In this document: piece by piece, positions 33,701 through 39,349 of the stretch | How the letters are laid out: each line of letters starts with the position of its first letter | Position numbering within the stretch: position 1 is the first letter of the stretch | Origin: Bolinopsis microptera | Lineage: Eukaryota > Ctenophora > Tentaculata > Lobata > Bolinopsidae | Length of the DNA stretch: 64,000 bases | Assembly (NCBI RefSeq): GCF_026151205.1 | Contig: NC_087074.1 | Coordinates: 11,007,226-11,071,225, forward strand | Direction: 5' to 3' | Notes under the pieces: model-generated | Databases searched by the model: none | Seen by the model: only the letters and a program-made list of their open reading frames with translations | What the model was told of the DNA's origin: nothing | Program-made: the position numbers and the translations under genes

Positions 33701-34620
33701 TTTTAGCCCAAAATAACACCAAATCGACGTGAGGTCACGTGATTTCGCAGATTAAATTTTCCTTCAGAATAATGCCATGTGGAGAACAATTTTTAACATT
33801 TTTGTTACCATGTGTAGATCAACGGGAAAATGTCGACATTAGCGATGCCTGCTACAGTATCCACTCGTGTAGAAATTATATAGAAAATAATATGGTCTGA
33901 AATGTTGGATTTCGTTAAAAAAATTCTTGCCAAAATTACGAAACGGCGTGTTACATAATGTATACGATTTTCAAATTTAATATGGAATTAACTGGGCGGC
34001 GCTCGGCCGATCACTCCGCCATATCTGCATGCTTATAATAGTAAAGACTGGGGACCCAGGTTGTATGGAACATAATAAAATAAGCCATCACGCGCGGATC
34101 GGGAAATTGAGCGGCCATCCAATTCCACAAAAGAAAAGCTGCCGCATTTCTTGTTTCTGATTTACGAAATGATCCCAGCTTTTTTCATAAAATTATCATT
34201 TAGTCCAATTAATTAATTAGTCCGATTAATAAACCAATTATATTTCAGCTGCGACTAGACACAACGCAGTTTCAAAATCTTGACTATCAGCAGATAGAGA
34301 GGATACAGAAACTTTGCAGGTACCATCATTTGTAATCTTAAGTTTTTAATACATGTAAAAAAAATGTATATAACTATATAACTTAAATATGAAATTTGTA
34401 TGCCCTTGGGTCAATCAGAACCGCTCAAAATCAGAAGTATTTGCAAAAACAAGTTCTTAATAAGCTGATATGAACTATTACTAATTATAACATTAAAATT
34501 GTACTGATAAGTACATTTACCAGGTTCGCTGGAAGTGCTCTAAACTATAAAGATTACAAAACAACTCTGGACAATCTACAGAAAGCTATTAATCTTATCA
34601 GAGTGGGCCAAGAAGAGTAA
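18043..34620 (+). CDS. VTA1: VTA1/LIP5, VPS4 co-factor of the ESCRT pathway, 8 exons
   Basis: Exons: 18043-18133, 18535-18629, 18869-19002, 19320-19445, 21046-21133, 21293-21601, 34249-34319, 34524-34620 (TAA). All are in phase. The N-terminal paired MIT domain is clear (ESRDPVVAYHC, GIMDKLEQ, ALQLFLFADREDRAGNFD, KTFYTASLLFELLTLF, YAQWKATYLE). Exon 6 is a Pro/Gln/Tyr-rich linker with six or seven tandem QPTYNPPA-type octapeptides. Exons 7-8 encode the C-terminal helical VSL domain that binds VPS4 (IERIQKLCRFAGSALNYKDY, LQKAINLI). VTA1 stimulates VPS4 ATPase during ESCRT-III disassembly at multivesicular bodies. Intron 6 is 12.6 kb and filled by nested transposons; intron 4 carries a LINE fragment. 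The exon sequences are intact. Confidence 0.95.
18150..18250 (+). repeat. Short tandem repeat in VTA1 intron 1
   Basis: Imperfect copies of an approximately 17-bp unit, tagtaactaactgtaa, are repeated four to five times in the first VTA1 intron. No other feature is associated with it. Confidence 0.7.
18630..18735 (+). repeat. 34-bp tandem repeat x3, VTA1 intron 2
   Basis: The unit ttatctatctataatctg plus aatttgaatattctc is present three times, starting right after the exon 2 donor at 18630. The first unit overlaps the donor region. Confidence 0.8.
19003..19215 (+). repeat. About 60-bp tandem repeat x3, VTA1 intron 3
   Basis: The unit runs from gtaggttattattgttact through caaccagtgttaccat to gacaacttg. 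The first copy starts exactly at the exon 3 donor (GTAGGT), so potential donor-like gtaggt sequences recur along the intron. Confidence 0.75.
19556..20923 (-). mobile_element. 5'-truncated LINE with intact RT C-terminal frame
   Basis: The insertion is bounded by an 11-bp target duplication ATTTAGTATGT (19545-19555 and 20924-20934) in VTA1 intron 4. The minus strand holds 439 codons (20909-19590) covering the palm of a reverse transcriptase and the C-terminal region: VDFKAAFDS (motif A), STGQGDIQ, DTDYADDMAI (catalytic motif C), NFVYLGATISGDG, then LRWYGHVVRM and RGRPRKNW, typical of non-LTR elements in the wide RTE/jockey range. The endonuclease and N-terminal RT fingers are missing. The 3' end carries a short tacata-rich tail. 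It lies antisense to VTA1. Confidence 0.85.
20929..21030 (+). repeat. (TATGTAC)n 7-bp microsatellite
   Basis: About thirteen copies of a 7-bp unit with a few substitutions abut the right target duplication of the LINE and run to about 15 bp before the exon 5 acceptor of VTA1 at 21046. The expansion could have been seeded by the target duplication (tagtatgtac). Confidence 0.85.
21739..22535. mobile_element. Near-perfect palindrome of a Penelope-like element 3' fragment
   Basis: Two arms of about 394 bp are near-perfect inverted copies, separated by an 11-bp spacer (22133-22143). Each arm encodes the same C-terminal peptide, read outward from the centre: IDWKIITKSKKYKAG, CGLCLDEKLYIL, INKRSEIISKCRHSRKFL. 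This C-x2-C...C-x-H pattern with NKRSE is, as I remember it, the end of the GIY-YIG endonuclease domain found in animal Penelope-like elements. The catalytic GIY-YIG part and the RT are absent. It has inserted in the AT-rich 5' part of Helitron copy B. Confidence 0.65.
22829..24118. mobile_element. TTAA-flanked fold-back DNA transposon (1.29 kb)
   Basis: It is flanked by TTAA (22825-22828 and 24119-24122). Helitron copies A and C carry one TTAA at the same place, so this is a clean insertion. The ends GGGGAGATACACCAAAAACG and the inverted complement continue as near-perfect inverted repeats for hundreds of bp. Both arms span almost the whole element; an extra block of about 115 bp occurs only in the right arm (about 23680-23795), and the central spacer is about 23350-23490. 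Mirrored reading frames in both arms are products of the palindrome. The TTAA target suits a piggyBac-like mobiliser, but no transposase is present. Confidence 0.85.
24511..28158 (-). CDS. LINE ORF2: APE endonuclease-reverse transcriptase, 1215 aa
   Basis: The start is ATG at 28158. Residues about 40-310 form an APE-type endonuclease with the expected blocks SWNIN, LQETKG, LVGDLNAR, VVDYIAVS and SDHRPIL. About 540-870 is the RT: KAVGLDCLLNEQLK, HKKGCIYDPDNYRAIAIGS, FVDFRKAFDSISRE (Asp of motif A), GTEQGHPMSPELF and LLWADDLVLLA (WADD, the second catalytic Asp pair). The C-terminus has a CEFC...HFLRTCPRY zinc-knuckle-like motif around residue 1140. It nicks target DNA and primes reverse transcription there. 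No inactivating stop is seen. The first 35 bases overlap the end of the SGNH frame. Confidence 0.9.
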   Translation of the reverse strand: MSSPEATIIMNNTGSVIVGKLQRDNSSKVDELSHTAAQNHDQDLSVVSWNINNISHHSLGNKTEIDEFREIIEMSPIFCLQETKGEVVVPNYRCFNKNRVSSRSGGLCIGVQRSLEKYITQIETGSTDIQAVSISKTYTKAEKNITLINIYDSPENSSYKVRMKSLGVEENTLEALLHFIGEQLGHSEIMLVGDLNARTGGVNFIPVTKDWMKKKKSNAPRPCRASKDSVLNERGNRFLDLLGSCDLTLLNGNVIGDIFGELTCYQYNGQSVVDYIAVSPSIRNMVKRFKVLSLTNLSDHRPILCQLSVRIQMIAAELIQELHQDAPKRPKWDGDATAQQFTDNLNKAEITNQLLDISTSTLDTVENIYSTNKKFVHILESALCTDQPSNCANSEQKIRCFSKKKRRSKLRPKQKWFDAECITTKRELNILTRKYGKNPSDALLRIRFYSRKKDYKKLLKRKKAVFFQELNQEILQENKISWKNLKKLKKFNEKPSKLDIFDMAKFYQFFLDLYKKKDTNFPQNRTVTKANEQIMSILNDEISSKEVVHAVKTLKNGKAVGLDCLLNEQLKSAAQNHCALSVLVKLFNGCLDLGVYPWNTTIVSPLHKKGCIYDPDNYRAIAIGSNLGKLFATILLDRLLKFRKEHCPDTVNQLGFCKNARTVDHLFTLSTCVDKYVNNKGQRLYSCFVDFRKAFDSISREALLYKLSTLGIDGKFLKCLEHMYKNSKAKIKLIAKISDSFDILAGTEQGHPMSPELFKTYIHELSERLNSVQDISSPLLNETILTHLLWADDLVLLALSKESLQVMISELESFCREWGLTVNTKKTAIMIFNKSGRQLKESYGFQYMGATIPSAKTYCYLGITFSLSGSFKTALNLLRQKALRAYFGLKSEVDLNNISKVAVLKLLDSLILPVVSYGVEVWISSSSGIKAFASTTDNTKQSPLAGIAADPFERMHLAILKWTLGVGKSTSNAAVWGDCGRTPIVVRYVKQVTDFHNRLARLELEDSPALARHAFAEQKKLDLGWFRALESMLMILDENKLEHQLYNPLLCQERAHNRFINLWETERQSNKKLTFYNKVKGAFEQEPYLTLPSRTGSNLVARIRMSGHKLNVETGRYGSRTGSQHHRICEFCSEKSMMELFVNLPCVDLIIEDEEHFLRTCPRYHSSRTNMKEPTKSLLFHDMKSLFLPEHIVEFTKFVAQLCRTRFPIKKKHEH
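28124..28876 (-). CDS. SGNH/GDSL-hydrolase-like frame of the LINE
   Basis: About 250 codons lie between ORF1 and ORF2, in a third frame. The fold's blocks are visible: VLLVYDSYHEDF (block I, GDS replaced by YDS), SFNPEIIFIHLGINDIKRG (block III, GxND as GIND) and LSPKGLAKL near the end, where the catalytic D-x-x-H would be expected and is not evident. CR1-like ORF1 proteins carry such esterase domains fused to a coiled coil; here it is a separate frame. The first codon of the open stretch I quote (28876) is TTG; I did not identify a convincing ATG before the conserved part. Expression may need frameshifting, reinitiation or splicing. Confidence 0.7.
   Translation of the reverse strand: MYSEILEVNAEPTASIIDQPPGEAEGNLHEASPEVTHKPQQASLTKSSHEYQRKKKVLLVYDSYHEDFDQRKFSRSYDIKKVQYSSVSDLVEKQKLISEIKSFNPEIIFIHLGINDIKRGLTFPTFIRNFKSILRLALEETNCKICYSLIIPTPGNPNLNTKIQAANQYMGDFIKWLREENYYEDRICTVGNDNLSGYLERYVTKDGEALRLSPKGLAKLWLRCRDALNRTSTLTRQTLHEFTRSNDHNE
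28956..33578 (-). CDS. Giant LINE ORF1, about 1500 codons, function unknown
   Basis: The open frame runs 1540 codons from 33578, but the first 30 or so fall in flanking Helitron copy C (right of 33495), so the true start is further in. The sequence is low-complexity and Ser/Asn/Asp/Glu-rich in the first two thirds. A folded-looking stretch is near 31450-30990 (VERALSTDLMQ...LLPKRAARLSLNVYDVEMRNW). A compact segment with VVRLRNGAVVKGWLKECN lies near 30240, followed by a possible SAP-like helix pair (KELIVYLT, GTPEKRKNKLTGLF) and a Lys-rich patch. A heptad-rich coiled coil is at about 29740-29470. RNA binding and trimerisation, as for ORF1p, are only inferred. A strong splice acceptor (ttctttttccccctag) occurs at about 32550. 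Confidence 0.6.
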   Translation of the reverse strand: MGVQILRTNIFISWPMFNFFMLILEAINLCLRGFATPLFLCKMLTVTILIDQPSTTWRRRPPRGTLFMPSDSAKSNYHNMHYRSLHNDTRFEDYLKLSDQFPTPSGYRAQSTKAGKNKHSTTELAGQNTGNCTHNAELIVITRSPDNITEDTAITSTNTTNYLNFRAAPLNTNTNLNFRAALLNMLNANVYLKSYCILIYQYIRLYYSTAIITICYYITQNRTKSSNFTHLHRLSAQDLFCSLYSKICVNEGKSQELGRSVAAVSPPGGLARTIAPPSWVTDKKNSTSYSSTPLTSISGSVSCCYTRHVSQNIHDPSYTLCESYILQNSINVELLRLIFFFPLVAAVIENEKRDKNSANNSTKESTSAGRNSSISGRRPLRPRSAINNSNSSSNGDGGDDEDEGFRREKLKTQCENDAVAPCRTSTELTKEGIDENDDSLKVDLTNDLHDKRDQWTPLPLPVNSTYINQGSVNFINIRDMSIVRGISRVWDIARNVSGFNTTQVNTTVNLNISVGNTIGDISYLSDISQETEYDDDDKSEPAGSPSPSPLYLTPTSKVPTSRGTPPRKHVELDYTSPVRTNFKSRSRSKSESSYRRDPYHKPTPTALLKRRLKEKIALERSAAFNETPVARMRHNSEPTTTTISSNDSHNLSFSQGGVGCTRIRESGTHDCGTDGAGIHLENDLLNTNNPFRLNMGNISKAVERALSTDLMQIDNSNPTVTITFCREEVDRVTRISSLDEHPRDLIEQKSLLYLLGQINRHMSRTTSCNQNFNGLKITSMSDRAKRMKLDDDNCYPLGILHIGRSRGLDLLPKRAARLSLNVYDVEMRNWSFLTISSKTRASMIPSFAPERKFEMHIPDYHIVIIPCNSDEGCNLSRSCQNCVVVEDGKIHDASDDQAGKETTCHQEETMAEDNKKCVIAENSKNVTTEDEEKKKDSEPFHEKKLSAPDHADSDSEYDSCDQEPEDSGTEKVGIMNHSETDSISENDVNVPNDRDDEDGYLAQESSSNVGIAVNTETETDKGEGSVAEIAVAPNEKQVNDELKMGKVEVTNLPEETEQETAGVGNPPQSDSLPGSNDNNSKITNITIPTPFLQNNAHEEVVRLRNGAVVKGWLKECNIKCYNKTADWSRVYFIEYLGNVASSNSPLQNSVTSDRYALHPKVIKELIVYLTDDAVVKELSARGASIAGTPEKRKNKLTGLFIDLYGSNKSPVKNKNAKKGKHGKKGKTKLGQNHKDDYTSTEPVCAQPGPGIKTTIIKQTPESHDINATILSVVESPLKTLENCMLKLDDRLLKQESMVAALSKKMDAIIQNPLKNNTEIAERFHLLEENDKTLFINIKALNTDSQRCSEETLKKFNSIAQTVDRLESLVNISPKPVLCSCHCDAEKSRDLKMNSPLKTATICRSQDADSQRETVTNEILTHEETGPFTVDIGVQTETLRNSLSTSPSTTDSCAQTETTVYEIATQTEEMIPHSLNSANETADMEEPSADDIERITFGLQQLIESVKDKEKMIMDQLSDFTCEPNQNDTINCLQQLLIKRN
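32740..32830 (+). other. tRNA-like patch in the LINE 5' region (weak)
   Basis: The sequence gtggtgcaatggtacgcgct resembles a tRNA A box, and cccgagttcttgac is a poor B box about 50 bp later. The stems do not close properly, so this is not a tRNA gene. It could be a tRNA-derived SINE remnant on the strand opposite to the LINE, or chance. Confidence 0.2.
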
Positions 34621-35479
34621 CAACGTTGTTACAACGTACACGTGTCGCGCGCTGTGTTATTTTGCACGTGTTAAACCGGTATGTTACATTCCACAGAATC
34701 AGAATTAACAATACATTTGTTGGTGGAAGTGAGATATAGATTAATTTCTATTTTTACCTTTACTAAGGTGATTCAGGACTCACTTAGCAATGCAATATAT
34801 GGAAGTTTCTTAATTTAAGTTTCTTTAACTTTTGATATTTAGCGCTTATTCCTTAAAAATGTAATCGGTTTTGTAGCTTTGGGAGCGATGTTGTTGGGTA
34901 ATCGTGCTTCAATTAACAATCAAAGATCGAAAACAATTTTTGTTTACTTGACATTCTGAAGTGGACAAAATGCTCAATGATTTTGTAATTTTCAGCGTTT
35001 CAAATGACGATTACCCACGGCAATAATTTTAATGGGTTGTCGGTGGATTTGTTTGATTAATGATTATTGTTGTTTTTTGTGAATGCAAACAAATTTGAAG
35101 CGCCTTAATTTAAGGAATTGGTTCAATAATGTGCGATCTTTTTTTCGATCAAAAAACGATTATTTGCTAATTTGAGTTTGGTATTTGTTTCACAGTTGTG
35201 TTAACAACGATTATACTATTCCTTTTAATACTTGGAAATACGAGAGAATGTGAAATTATAGAAGTTACAAATTTGACTACAATTTATATTGTAATTATAT
35301 CTGCAGCAAGATGTGAGCTGCGTTTTCACAGATCTGGATCTGTGATCATTGTGCATTAGTGGTCGTCTAATTAATCTAAATATGTAATATTATGTCTATG
35401 TAGATACCTAATTTGTATTTCGATATAGTTCGACATTATAAACTTGAGTTATCCTTGTTGTTGTATTGTTACTAAAAGT
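34621..35479. other. Downstream of VTA1: 3' UTR and intergenic AT-rich DNA
   Basis: No gene is seen. The first part is presumably the VTA1 3' UTR. AT-rich DNA without notable repeats leads to the GC-rich inverted-repeat block that begins near 35480. Confidence 0.4.
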
Positions 35480-35714
35480 GGTGTCACATTGTCATACGTT
35501 GTATGACCCGCCGCGCACGAGTGGTAGAAACTCTACTATAGTGAAGCGACAGTGGGGGTCACACGTGATACAAGTGTCACAGCAGCAGAACCCTACATAA
35601 CATTAACCTGAGGCAAAGTGATTCGCGCGGAGTGGCGTGTCCGTGTAAACTAAACTGTAAACGTAAACTGACACAGAAAATCATGTTATTCCGTTACCTA
35701 GCTGGGGACCCCAT

Positions 35715-35880
35715 GCTATTAAGCCGTAGTACATACATATTACATTACACTGGATCGAGCTTACACAGTCTAATTTCCTGCCGCGCGCGCCTATATATAC
35801 GTACGCGGCGCAGACTGGAGGAAATTACAGTTTACACTGTGTAAGCTCCAGTGTAATGTAATATGTATGTACTACGGCTT
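35715..35880. repeat. Short palindrome with GC-rich loop
   Basis: The arm aagccgtagtacatacatat continues through tacactggagcttacacag and is repeated in inverted orientation around a loop rich in cgcgcg and tatata (about 35785-35815). It is a self-complementary hairpin about 165 bp long inside the larger block. Confidence 0.8.
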
Positions 35881-36123
35881 TATGTTCATAAACATTCGGA
35901 GAATAAACATTCGGAGAAATGACAGAAAAGACAATTTCGCATTTCAATTTTTACAGTTGGAAATTTAAATATGGGCCATGGGGTCGTTCATCACTTCACA
36001 TATAACATATAACAATTTTTAGGGTAGCTACTAGTACTTTGACCATTGTTAATGGTCTGACCCGGCGCGCTCCTACTAAATCGCTCGCCCAAACTTTAAG
36101 AAAATTCTTGACGGATGTTACTC

Positions 36124-36202
36124 TTACCTGAGGACCCCAGGCTATTATGTTCATTAACGAATATAGATTTGGCGGAATGACAGGCTGAGCGCGGCCCAGT
36201 AA
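36124..36202 (-). mobile_element. Tiny MITE, copy 1 (79 bp)
   Basis: The element runs ttacctgaggaccccaggct to ggctgagcgcggcccagtaa. It is flanked by the 9-bp duplication ATGTTACTC (36115-36123, 36203-36211). The ends are weakly inverted (TTACCTG/CAGTAA). It is the inverse of copies 2-4. Confidence 0.85.
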
Positions 36203-36394
36203 ATGTTACTCGTCTAAATTTCTTCGAAATAGCGCGCGCCGCTTTCTTGATTCTTCTCGAAATGTTGCCCGATGGATGGCAAGAGCCCGATGGCAAGAGC
36301 TACGAAGTAGCGCGCGCTGGGTCAGATCATTAACAATGGTCAAGAAAATTTTTGTGAAAAGGCCCTTTAGGCATGAAAGTGATCTAGATCGGTG

Positions 36395-36473
36395 TTACTG
36401 GGCCGCGCTCAGCCTGTCATTCCGCCAAATCTATATTCGTTAATGAACATAATAGCCTGGGGTCCTCAGGTAA
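36395..36473 (+). mobile_element. Tiny MITE, copy 2 (79 bp)
   Basis: Starts ttactgggccgcgctcagcc and ends ggggtcctcaggtaa. It is flanked by GATCGGTG (8 bp, or 9 with the adjoining A). Reverse complement of copy 1 with hardly any difference. Confidence 0.85.
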
Positions 36474-36510
36474 GATCGGTGTATTTTTGGACGCTGATTC
36501 CGAATCACCC

Positions 36511-36631
36511 TTACTGGCATTGGCGCCGCGCTCAGCCTGCCATTCTGCCAAATCTTTATCATTTATGTTAATGAACATAATAGCCTGGGGTCCTCAGGTA
36601 ATGAACATAATAGCCTGGGGTCCTCAGGTAA
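36511..36631 (+). mobile_element. Tiny MITE, copy 3, with 3' end duplicated
   Basis: Flanked by GAATCACCC on both sides. It is diverged from copies 1-2 and the last 30 bp (atgaacataatagcctgggg onward) is present twice in tandem. Confidence 0.8.
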
Positions 36632-36734
36632 GAATCACCCTCCATGACGTAGGGTTAAAATGCTTCTCTGGAGAGTTATGGGCAAAAAACCGTTTTGGTC
36701 ACGTGACAGGCTAGTAAAACTTGAATTCGATTAT

Positions 36735-36820
36735 TTAGGGTTCGGGTTAGGGTTAGGGTTGTGGTTAAGAATATGGATAGCTTCGGGGTTATGGTTAGGG
36801 TTAGGGTTGGGATAAGGGTT
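36735..36820 (+). repeat. Interstitial telomere-like (GGGTTA) repeats
   Basis: Two degenerate runs, gggttcgggttagggttagg and ggttatggttagggttaggg, separated by about 30 bp. The unit equals the animal telomere repeat TTAGGG. The array is short and lies in the middle of the window, so it is interstitial. Confidence 0.75.
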
Positions 36821-37084
36821 TATGTAAAACCGTTTTGTACGGCTGCAAAACCAAAAAAACCAAAGTCACGTGAAATTTTTGGGCGAGCGATTTAGTAAGA
36901 GCCGACCCGGCGCGCGCTACTTCGAAGAAATTTAGACGAGTAACATCCGTCAACTAGTACTATATCAAACTTAAACTAGCGTAATCATTTGAAAATCCTC
37001 CTCCCGGCCCCTCGGCTGATTACTTAATATGTATACGACCCCTATATATATATGTAATTTTTGTAGGTTTATAAATATAATCTA

Positions 37085-37886
37085 AGACGTGTGCTAAGTG
37101 CGTTCAAAACGAGAGACAAAGCCACCATCAACCATGATGACTCTGTACAAGTCTTTCGTTAGAAGTCATTTGGAGTATTGCTGTCCTCTGATCTGTGGAA
37201 TTGCTCTAAGAACAAAGACATCCAACAGCTAGAAGGAATTCAGCGTACGTTTACATTACTGGGCCGCGCTCAGCCTGTCATTCCGCCAAATCTTTATTCG
37301 GTTATTTTATTTATTTATGTTAATGAACATAATAGCCTGGGGTCCTCAGGTAAACGTTTACATCGAAAATAGATGGCACCCAGCACCTCAACTACTGGCA
37401 GAGATTAAAGGCCCTAGATCTGATGTCATTGCAAAGAAGAAGAGAACGGTATTTAATCATCAACATGTGGAAAGTTCTGCATTGCAAGTGCTCTAATGAT
37501 ATTGGTATCCAGTTCTCGGTGACTCTCAGACATGGTCAAAAAGCAGTTGTGCCCAGTATAGCTAAGTCCAGCAGTCAACGTAATCAAGTTCACATAGCCA
37601 TGTGCCTACGCGTCATGCGTGACGCGCTTGTTTCACTTTTGTTTCACGCTTGTTTTCTTTTGCCGCCTTCGGCGGTCGCGCGCTACTGCAAGCGAGAGGG
37701 CTCTGGTTAGAGAAAGTAATCAAGCACTACATGACAACTCATTTGCAGTCACTGGACCTCGATTATGGAATGTAATCCCAACACATATGCACACCATCGA
37801 GGATCATATGTGCTATGCAATTCAAAGCAGCTTTAACGAACTTTGTGAAGTCATTTCCGGACGAGCCTCCAGCTCCAGGATATAGC
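37085..37886 (+). pseudogene. LINE RT C-terminal fragment broken by insertions
   Basis: In changing frames the plus strand reads MTLYKSFVRSHLEYCCPL, WNCSKNKDIQQLEGIQRTFT, IDGTQHLNYWQRLKALDLMS, RRERYLIINMWKVLH and, after a GC-rich insert at about 37598-37695, SFAVTGPRLWNVIPTHM. This is the thumb/C-terminal part of a jockey/CR1-like reverse transcriptase (Y-K-SFVRSxLEYC; RLKxLxLxSLxxRR). It is split by MITE copy 4 at 37256-37353. No catalytic motif is included, so this is a dead fragment. Confidence 0.75.
37256..37353 (+). mobile_element. Tiny MITE, copy 4 (98 bp), inside a LINE fragment
   Basis: Starts ttactgggccgcgctcagcc and ends ggggtcctcaggtaa. It is flanked by the 9-bp duplication ACGTTTACA (37247-37255, 37354-37362). 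An extra ttattttatttatttatg stretch makes it longer than copies 1-2. It cut the RT coding sequence after the residues GIQRTFT. Confidence 0.9.
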
Positions 37887-38138
37887 CGTCGGAATGGGAA
37901 CTCCTTGCTTGATTGGAGGGGTGATAAAACAGTTTCTACACTGTCCGGGGGGTCGACTTTTTCGATGGCCCGATAGTATAGAGGATTCTATGAAGCCCTA
38001 CAAAGTAACAAAGTAAGTAGTGTGCCGAGTTTGTAGTTGGACTTGCTTTGTAGCGCGATGCGTTACTGTGCCGCGCCGCGCACTCAATGAGGCAATTCTC
38101 ACAGCGGTGAAATTTAACGGGTGATACTTGTAAAATAT

Positions 38139-38203
38139 TTACCTGGGGACCTCAGGCTATTATGTTCATTCGGCGGAATGACAGGCTGAGCGCGGCCCAG
38201 TAA
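38139..38203 (-). mobile_element. Tiny MITE, copy 5 (65 bp, internally deleted)
   Basis: Starts ttacctggggacctcaggct and ends gagcgcggcccagtaa, in the copy-1 orientation. It is flanked by gtaaaatatt on both sides. The aacgaatatagattt centre present in copy 1 is missing. Confidence 0.8.
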
Positions 38204-38790
38204 GTAAAATATTTGTTCCATATATTAGGACCGGCGACGAGTCCAACTCGGCGCGCGTCCTGGTATGTTGTAAATGTAAACCTACAACAGCGAAATCACG
38301 AAATGCGCTACTGTCATGTGCCGCGCCGAGCTGCGATGAATTCACATCGTCAATTAAAACTTGCTACACGTTGTACTTCAACTAGACTTGTATAACTATA
38401 ATGTATAGCCACTGCGCGCAAAAAGAGGTTTACATGATACATTACTATTAGCGTGTGTCAAAGTGCAAAGTTGACGGATGTCACTCGTCTAAATTTCTTC
38501 GAAGTAGCGCGCGCCGCTTTCTTCTTGGCCCGATGGCAAGTGCTACGAAGTAGCGCGCGCCGGGTCAGACCATTAACAATGGTCAAAGTGCAAAGTTGAA
38601 CTTGTCGACTAGACGGTCTCAGTGACAATATTTGGAACAAATATTTTACGAGTATCACTACCAACTACACACTATCACCTTGTATCACGTGGTGACCCCC
38701 ACGGTCGCTTCACTATAGCGTCTTCGACGCTACAGGAGGAGCCGCGCACGTCATGCGCGGCGGGTCATACAACGTATGACAACTATCACC

Positions 38791-39349
38791 CGTTAATGTA
38801 ATTTTCGTTTTAGATTTAATAATTTTAAAAACAAGTTTTTATAAAATATTATTAAAAATAAAAACATTAATTACTTTGATGTATAACAAAAAATCGTTTT
38901 TATCACTCAAAATTACAAATACAATATATAGCGTACCAATATTGAATATTAGCAGTAGTACTAATTATAGTAATAGCATATTATGATTTATGTATTTTTC
39001 CAAGCTTGTAAAATTGAAAATGTCTAGTCTAGCCGCGGACTAAAAAGAGCTGAGTAAACTGATATTGATATATAAATATAATATGCATTACATTTTTATT
39101 TTAGTTGGGATGATCCTTGATTGTACGACAATTTTCTTCAAACATCAAACTTGTAAAAAATCGGCATTTCGCTGTATACTATTACAATTTGGGGACATTT
39201 TAGTCTGGTCTTCAGCATTTTCATTAATCAACGTTCCTTGACTAATGACTTGTGACTGCTGAATTGCTTAAAGTATGTGGTATGATGTCAATTGTCAAAT
39301 TCACCTCCCACTCAATTTTTAAATGTTTCAGTTTGATGCCATCTATGGT
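38791..39349. other. AT-rich spacer downstream of the MFS gene
   Basis: No gene is seen. The part next to 39350 is presumably the 3' UTR of the minus-strand MFS transporter. Confidence 0.35.

Larger units (their letters stand above)
35480..38790. mobile_element. 3.3-kb block bounded by imperfect inverted repeats
   Basis: The left end (35480-35575) and right end (38680-38790) are inverted copies: ggtg...tgtcatacgttgtatgaccc, then actatagtgaagcgac and gtgggggtcac...cgtgataca appear in both. A matching target duplication is not clear. The inside is a mosaic: a 160-bp palindrome at 35715-35880, repeated GC-rich fold-backs (accattgttaatggtc next to tgacccggcgcgcgctactt at 36045, 36310, 36905 and 38545), five small MITEs, telomere-like repeats and a LINE fragment. 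No transposase is visible, so this is either a non-autonomous element that gathered insertions or several nested fold-backs. Confidence 0.55.
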
